NCBI GenBank assembly: GCA_017460245.1
Contig: JAFUBK010000001.1
Location: forward strand, 1-9,015
Direction of reading: 5' to 3'
From: Bacilli bacterium
GTDB taxonomy: Bacteria; Bacillota_I; Bacilli_A; RF39; UBA660
Length of the DNA stretch: 9,015 nt
The notes under the pieces were generated by a model that ran no database searches, was not told the DNA's origin, and worked only from the letters and a program-made list of their open reading frames with translations. Numbering within the stretch: the stretch's first letter is position 1; each line of letters begins with the position of its first letter. Shown here in pieces: positions 5,781 through 9,015 of this stretch. The position numbers and the translations under genes are program-made.

Positions 5781-7028
5781 ATGTATTTAATCGATAAACA
5801 ATCACCAGTACTAACAGTTTCTAAAAGTGAAATAACCATAAATAAAGGTGAAACAATAGAAAATATAAGCATTCAAGCCACTGATAATTATGACGGCGAC
5901 ATAGGTACCAATGTTCAAAGTAATTTATCAGAACTTAACTTAGAAACTTCTGGCAAACATCAGCTTATATACACTGTAAGTGATCGTGCTGGGAACGTAA
6001 CTGAAAAAGAAGTAACCGTAAATGTCGTAGACACCACTTTTAATTTAATTATGTTTTATAGTTTAATAATCATATTATTTACATTTGCAGTTTATTTAAT
6101 TACTCGTTTACAAAAAGCACTAAAACTAGAAAAGAGATTAGATAACTTTACCATAAAACCACTTCATGATACAACCAAATCAACAATCGATAAATTTTCC
6201 GAAAACTATAAAAAAACCACAAGTGTAATAGCTACATATTTAGAAAAATCAATATTTGCTAAAAAATATGCTAAAAAACTAGAAAAATATACTACCGTAA
6301 GTTACTTTCACGATACTGGTATGGAAATATTAGTTGGTAAAGTATTTGTTGCTTTAATATTTCTATTAATCGCCATAATCGCCAAGATCTTTCAACTACA
6401 ATTACTCGCGTCATATGAAGTTTCTCTTCCGCTTATCGTTGGCTTTTTTCTACTAGATATCTTATATTTTACTAAATATCGATTATATCGTAATCGTTTA
6501 GAAAACGATCTATTATCAGCAATAATAATTATGAATAACGCTTTTAAATCAGGCCGTAGTATCACTCAAGCAATAGAAATTGTATCCGAAGAATTACCAG
6601 GAACTATAGGTAAAGAATTTGGAAAAATGAGTCTTGAACTTACTTATGGACTTGGAATTGACGTCGTATTCAAAAGATTTGCCGATCGGGTAAAAATAGA
6701 AGAGGTAAATTATTTAACTGCATCTCTTACTATTTTAAACAAAACCGGAGGTAACATCATCGAAGTGTTTAATTCTATTGAAAAAAGCTTATTTAATAAG
6801 AAAAAACTAAAATTAGAACTCAAATCACTAACAGGTGCGAGTAAAATAATTATATGGGTTTTATTTATTGTTCCATTCCTATTTATAGTTGCAATTAGTT
6901 TTATAAATCCAGAATATTTTATGCCATTTATAACCACCAATATTGGAAGAATACTTACTATTTTTATGGCTCTATATTATATTTTATTTATAGTCTGTGT
7001 TAGAAAAATCATGAAGGTGGTGATATAA
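5781..7028 (+). CDS. tadB: TadB-like T2SF platform protein with N-terminal Ig-like domain (main open part, 415 aa)
   Basis: This is the part of the tadB-like gene open after the in-frame TAA; with the upstream piece the full protein would be 498 residues. Numbering from the 5781 ATG, residues 7-83 are a bacterial Ig-like domain resembling DUF5011 or Big_3 (ATDNYDGDIG, GKHQLIYTVSDRAGNVTEKEVTVNV). A first membrane helix follows at about 87-109, then a basic linker (110-184), helices at about 185-203 and 213-231, a cytoplasmic T2SF domain (about 235-353, with MNNAFKSGRSITQAIEIVSEE and LNKTGGNIIEVF), and closing helices at about 354-373 and 389-407. Ordinary TadB proteins are about 280-320 residues and lack Ig-like domains. 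The basic segment after the first helix predicts the Ig-like part outside the cell. The 5781 ATG has no ribosome binding site, so the listed start may not be used. The gene abuts tadC (TAA then ATG). Confidence 0.82.
   Translation: MYLIDKQSPVLTVSKSEITINKGETIENISIQATDNYDGDIGTNVQSNLSELNLETSGKHQLIYTVSDRAGNVTEKEVTVNVVDTTFNLIMFYSLIIILFTFAVYLITRLQKALKLEKRLDNFTIKPLHDTTKSTIDKFSENYKKTTSVIATYLEKSIFAKKYAKKLEKYTTVSYFHDTGMEILVGKVFVALIFLLIAIIAKIFQLQLLASYEVSLPLIVGFFLLDILYFTKYRLYRNRLENDLLSAIIIMNNAFKSGRSITQAIEIVSEELPGTIGKEFGKMSLELTYGLGIDVVFKRFADRVKIEEVNYLTASLTILNKTGGNIIEVFNSIEKSLFNKKKLKLELKSLTGASKIIIWVLFIVPFLFIVAISFINPEYFMPFITTNIGRILTIFMALYYILFIVCVRKIMKVVI
7014..7024 (+). promoter_or_regulatory. Ribosome binding site of tadC inside the end of tadB
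   Basis: AAGGTGGTGAT lies within the last codons of tadB and precedes the ATG at 7029, which directly follows the tadB TAA. Translation of tadC is likely coupled to tadB, but the site is strong enough that some independent initiation is plausible despite the internal stop upstream. Confidence 0.65.
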
Positions 7029-7730
7029 ATGAATGAAGAAAATAAAATAATAAGGAAAATATATCCTAAAAATCAGTTGATTGAATTAGAAGAAAAGATA
7101 ACAAGTTTAGGAAAAGATTCCAAATTTACAGTTGATTCATTTTGTACTACCAGAGTTATTACAACATTCATTGTTTTTCTATTAACTATATACATAACTA
7201 AACATGGATATATTTATGCACCTTTTGTCGCTATTGGATATTACTATTTATTTTACTATCTATTTATTACCAAAAAAATTAAAGAACGAACCGCTCGTTT
7301 AGATTATGAAGCCTTACAATTTTTTGAAATACTTACACTAACGTTAGAGTCGGGCCGTAATCTAGAACAATCGCTTAGAGTAACTTGTGACAACGTCGAA
7401 TCAGAAATTTCTGAAGAATTTAAAAAAGCACTTTTTGAAATGAATTTTGGAAAATCATTAATAGAAGCTTTAAGTGATATGAAAAAGAAAATTCCCTCTG
7501 AAACTATCAACAATATCATTTTAAACATCATCCAAACAAACCAATTTGGAAATAGTATTTTAGATACAATGTATAATCAAATTGATTTCTTAAGAGAAAA
7601 ACAAATATTAGAGATAAAAGGGCAAATAAACAAAATCCCAAACAAAGTTAGTATCATTTCAGTCATTTTTGTAGTACCACTTATAATGATATTAATTTTA
7701 GGGCCATATTTAATAGAATTTATAGGTTAG
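7029..7730 (+). CDS. tadC: TadC-like T2SF platform protein, 233 aa
   Basis: This is the second inner-membrane platform protein of the Tad machine, expected to pair with TadB and contact the CpaF ATPase. A cytoplasmic N-terminus (1-42) is followed by two hydrophobic helices at about 43-57 and 63-80. A cytoplasmic T2SF domain (about 88-205) contains the pattern LDYEALQFFEILTLTLESGRNLEQSL, then FGKSLIEALSDMKKKIPSETINNI and QTNQFGNSILDTM. A final helix at about 207-229 ends the protein. This helix-domain-helix layout and size fit TadC, though it is on the short side. The start codon touches the tadB stop and uses the GGTGAT site within tadB. It is followed by murC after 10 nt. The TadC name rests on its position after TadB and the T2SF fold. 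Confidence 0.9.
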   Translation: MNEENKIIRKIYPKNQLIELEEKITSLGKDSKFTVDSFCTTRVITTFIVFLLTIYITKHGYIYAPFVAIGYYYLFYYLFITKKIKERTARLDYEALQFFEILTLTLESGRNLEQSLRVTCDNVESEISEEFKKALFEMNFGKSLIEALSDMKKKIPSETINNIILNIIQTNQFGNSILDTMYNQIDFLREKQILEIKGQINKIPNKVSIISVIFVVPLIMILILGPYLIEFIG

Positions 7731-7736
7731 GAGTGA
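7729..7736 (+). promoter_or_regulatory. Ribosome binding site of murC overlapping the tadC TAG stop
   Basis: AGGAGTGA shares AG with the TAG at 7728-7730 and lies 4 nt before the ATG at 7741. No terminator or promoter fits in the 10-nt gap, so murC is probably read on the pilus transcript. Confidence 0.7.
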
Positions 7737-7740
7737 ATTT

Positions 7741-9015
7741 ATGTACTATTTAATTGGAATAAAAGGATCTGGCATGAGCGCACTAGCGTGTATTCTAAGC
7801 GATTTAGGATATACCGTAAAAGGTAGCGATGTTGATAAACATTTTTTCACTGAAGAAGGTTTAAAAGAAAGAAACATTGAATTATTGACATATAATGAAA
7901 ATAATATCAAAGAGGGAATGACGATTATATCAGGAAATGCTATCAAAGATGATAATCCAGAATATGTAAAAGCTAAACAATTAGACTTAAAAATTTATAC
8001 ATATCAGGAAATGGTTGCTAGATTAACTAATATGTTTAGAACTATAACAATTGCTGGTTGTCATGGTAAAACTTCCACAACAGCTTTATTGTCACATATT
8101 CTGTATAATATCGGTGGTGCAAAGTATCTAATCGGTGATGGGACCTGCCATGCCGACAAAGAAAACAAATATTTCGTATTAGAAGCTTGTGAATATAAGA
8201 GGCACTTTTTAGAATATAATCCATATTATGCCATCATTACAAACATTGAACTAGATCATGTCGATTACTTTCAAAATATAGACGATGTTATCGACGCTTT
8301 TAGACAATATGCTAACAACGCCGAAAAAATGGTCATAGCTTGTGGTGATGATCCATATACACATAGTTTAGAAATAAATAAGCCAATTTTCTATTATGGA
8401 ATAGACGAAGATAATGATATAATTGCCAAAGACGTAAATTACACAGAAAAAGGCACTAGTTTTGATGTCTTTGTTGAAGATAACTATTATGGACATTTTG
8501 ATTTACCAATTTTTGGTAAGCATCAATTATTAAATGCTCTTGCAGCGATTAGTGTATGTTATTATGAGAGGCTAGAAGCTAAAGAAGTGGCTAATCAAAT
8601 AAAAACATTTAAAGGAGCTAAAAGACGTTTTACTGAAACAGTTGTAGGTAACAGCATCGTCATTGATGATTATGCTCATCATCCATCAGAAGTCAGAGTC
8701 ACTATCAAAGCCGCTAAACAAAAATATCCCAATAAAGAAATAGTCGCAATTTTTCAACCTCATACATATTCGAGAGCCAAAGAATTTGCTGAGGACTATA
8801 TTGAAGCTTTAAAAAATACCGATAAAGCTTATATTATGGATATACACGGTTCTAGAGAAAAAGCTGAAGACTTTGACATAACCAGTGCTGATTTTATAAA
8901 ACAAATTCCAAATGCTGAACACATTGCCATCGACGAAGGAAAAAAATTAGCAAAACATAAACAGGCTGTTTTAATATGTATGAGTCCTAATGATATTTCA
9001 ACAGTAGAACATGAC
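7741..9015 (+). CDS. murC: UDP-N-acetylmuramate--L-alanine ligase, 3' end cut by the window
   Basis: MurC adds L-alanine to UDP-MurNAc, using ATP, in the first peptide step of cytoplasmic peptidoglycan precursor synthesis. The frame is open for 425 codons to the right edge. N-terminal YYLIGIKGSGMSALA (2-16) is the UDP-binding Rossmann loop. The ATP loop is AGCHGKTSTTALL (105-117). EACEYKRHFLEYNP (148-161) is the form typical of Bacilli MurC, followed by TNIELDHVDYF (168-178). KGAKRRF (291-297), DDYAHHPSEV (309-318) and FQPHTYSRAK (338-347) complete the Mur ligase signature. The usual GAGDI near the C-terminus reads SPNDI (416-420) here, and the normal length of about 430-440 residues means only a short tail is missing. 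All expected motifs are present, so the enzyme should be active. It shows that the organism makes peptidoglycan, unlike wall-less Mollicutes. Confidence 0.95.
   Translation, partial: MYYLIGIKGSGMSALACILSDLGYTVKGSDVDKHFFTEEGLKERNIELLTYNENNIKEGMTIISGNAIKDDNPEYVKAKQLDLKIYTYQEMVARLTNMFRTITIAGCHGKTSTTALLSHILYNIGGAKYLIGDGTCHADKENKYFVLEACEYKRHFLEYNPYYAIITNIELDHVDYFQNIDDVIDAFRQYANNAEKMVIACGDDPYTHSLEINKPIFYYGIDEDNDIIAKDVNYTEKGTSFDVFVEDNYYGHFDLPIFGKHQLLNALAAISVCYYERLEAKEVANQIKTFKGAKRRFTETVVGNSIVIDDYAHHPSEVRVTIKAAKQKYPNKEIVAIFQPHTYSRAKEFAEDYIEALKNTDKAYIMDIHGSREKAEDFDITSADFIKQIPNAEHIAIDEGKKLAKHKQAVLICMSPNDISTVEHD

Noticed and set aside
7885..7896. TTGACA directly followed by TATAAT
   Set aside because: Both hexamers match promoter consensus, but they abut with no spacer and lie inside murC, so they cannot work as one promoter.
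1327..8224. Minus-strand open frames of 60-110 codons
   Set aside because: Each lies opposite a recognised + strand gene, has no recognisable domain, and is expected by chance in AT-rich coding DNA.
1..9015. CRISPR array, tRNA/rRNA genes, insertion sequences or phage genes
   Set aside because: No regularly spaced repeats, transposase or integrase motifs, or clear RNA gene signatures were seen; nearly the whole window is accounted for by the listed genes.

Overview
The window is AT-rich by eye, densely coded and entirely on the + strand. It fits a low-GC Bacillota, probably in or near Bacilli/Erysipelotrichia. The reasons are strong AGGAGG/GGTGAT-type ribosome binding sites, the Bacilli-style MurC signature EACEYKRHFL, and a PepC-type C1B peptidase. 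The eight gene ends visible use only TAA or TAG, and every Trp I checked is TGG, so nothing shows a TGA=Trp code. The species cannot be named from the sequence alone.

Layout: (1) 1-638 is the 3' part of a PepC/bleomycin-hydrolase-like cysteine aminopeptidase, cut by the left edge; the TTG at 93 is not its start. (2) 653-2605 is a 650-residue soluble protein with a transglutaminase-like domain and an apparent Cys-His-Asp triad. It lies 14 nt after pepC and ends in a clear intrinsic terminator (2612-2640). (3) After a short intergenic region with a plausible extended -10 promoter, an uninterrupted gene string begins: two tandem TadE-like pseudopilins (2712-3068, 3058-3429), a CpaE/TadZ-like ParA/MinD ATPase (3440-4186), the CpaF/TadA secretion ATPase (4197-5522), and the TadB-like (5532-7028, broken by a stop) and TadC-like (7029-7730) membrane platform proteins. 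(4) The string runs with a 10-nt gap into murC (7741 to beyond the right edge), encoding UDP-N-acetylmuramate--L-alanine ligase. murC is nearly complete, lacking only its C-terminal end.

How they fit together: the CpaE-CpaF-TadB-TadC set with TadE-like proteins is the inner-membrane engine of a Tad/Flp-type pilus or pseudopilus of a single-membrane bacterium. No separate Flp pilin, prepilin peptidase, CpaB/RcpC or secretin is in the window. Gaps are 10 nt or less, or genes overlap, and four junctions embed the upstream TAG stop in the next gene's Shine-Dalgarno sequence. The string therefore looks like one translationally coupled operon with murC as its last visible gene.

The most unusual item is the TadB gene. 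Its well-placed start (5532) is followed after 41 codons by an in-frame TAA (5655-5657). The same frame then continues through two Ig-like domains into a membrane-embedded T2SF platform. Both the interruption and the Ig-like/T2SF fusion without a signal peptide deserve checking.
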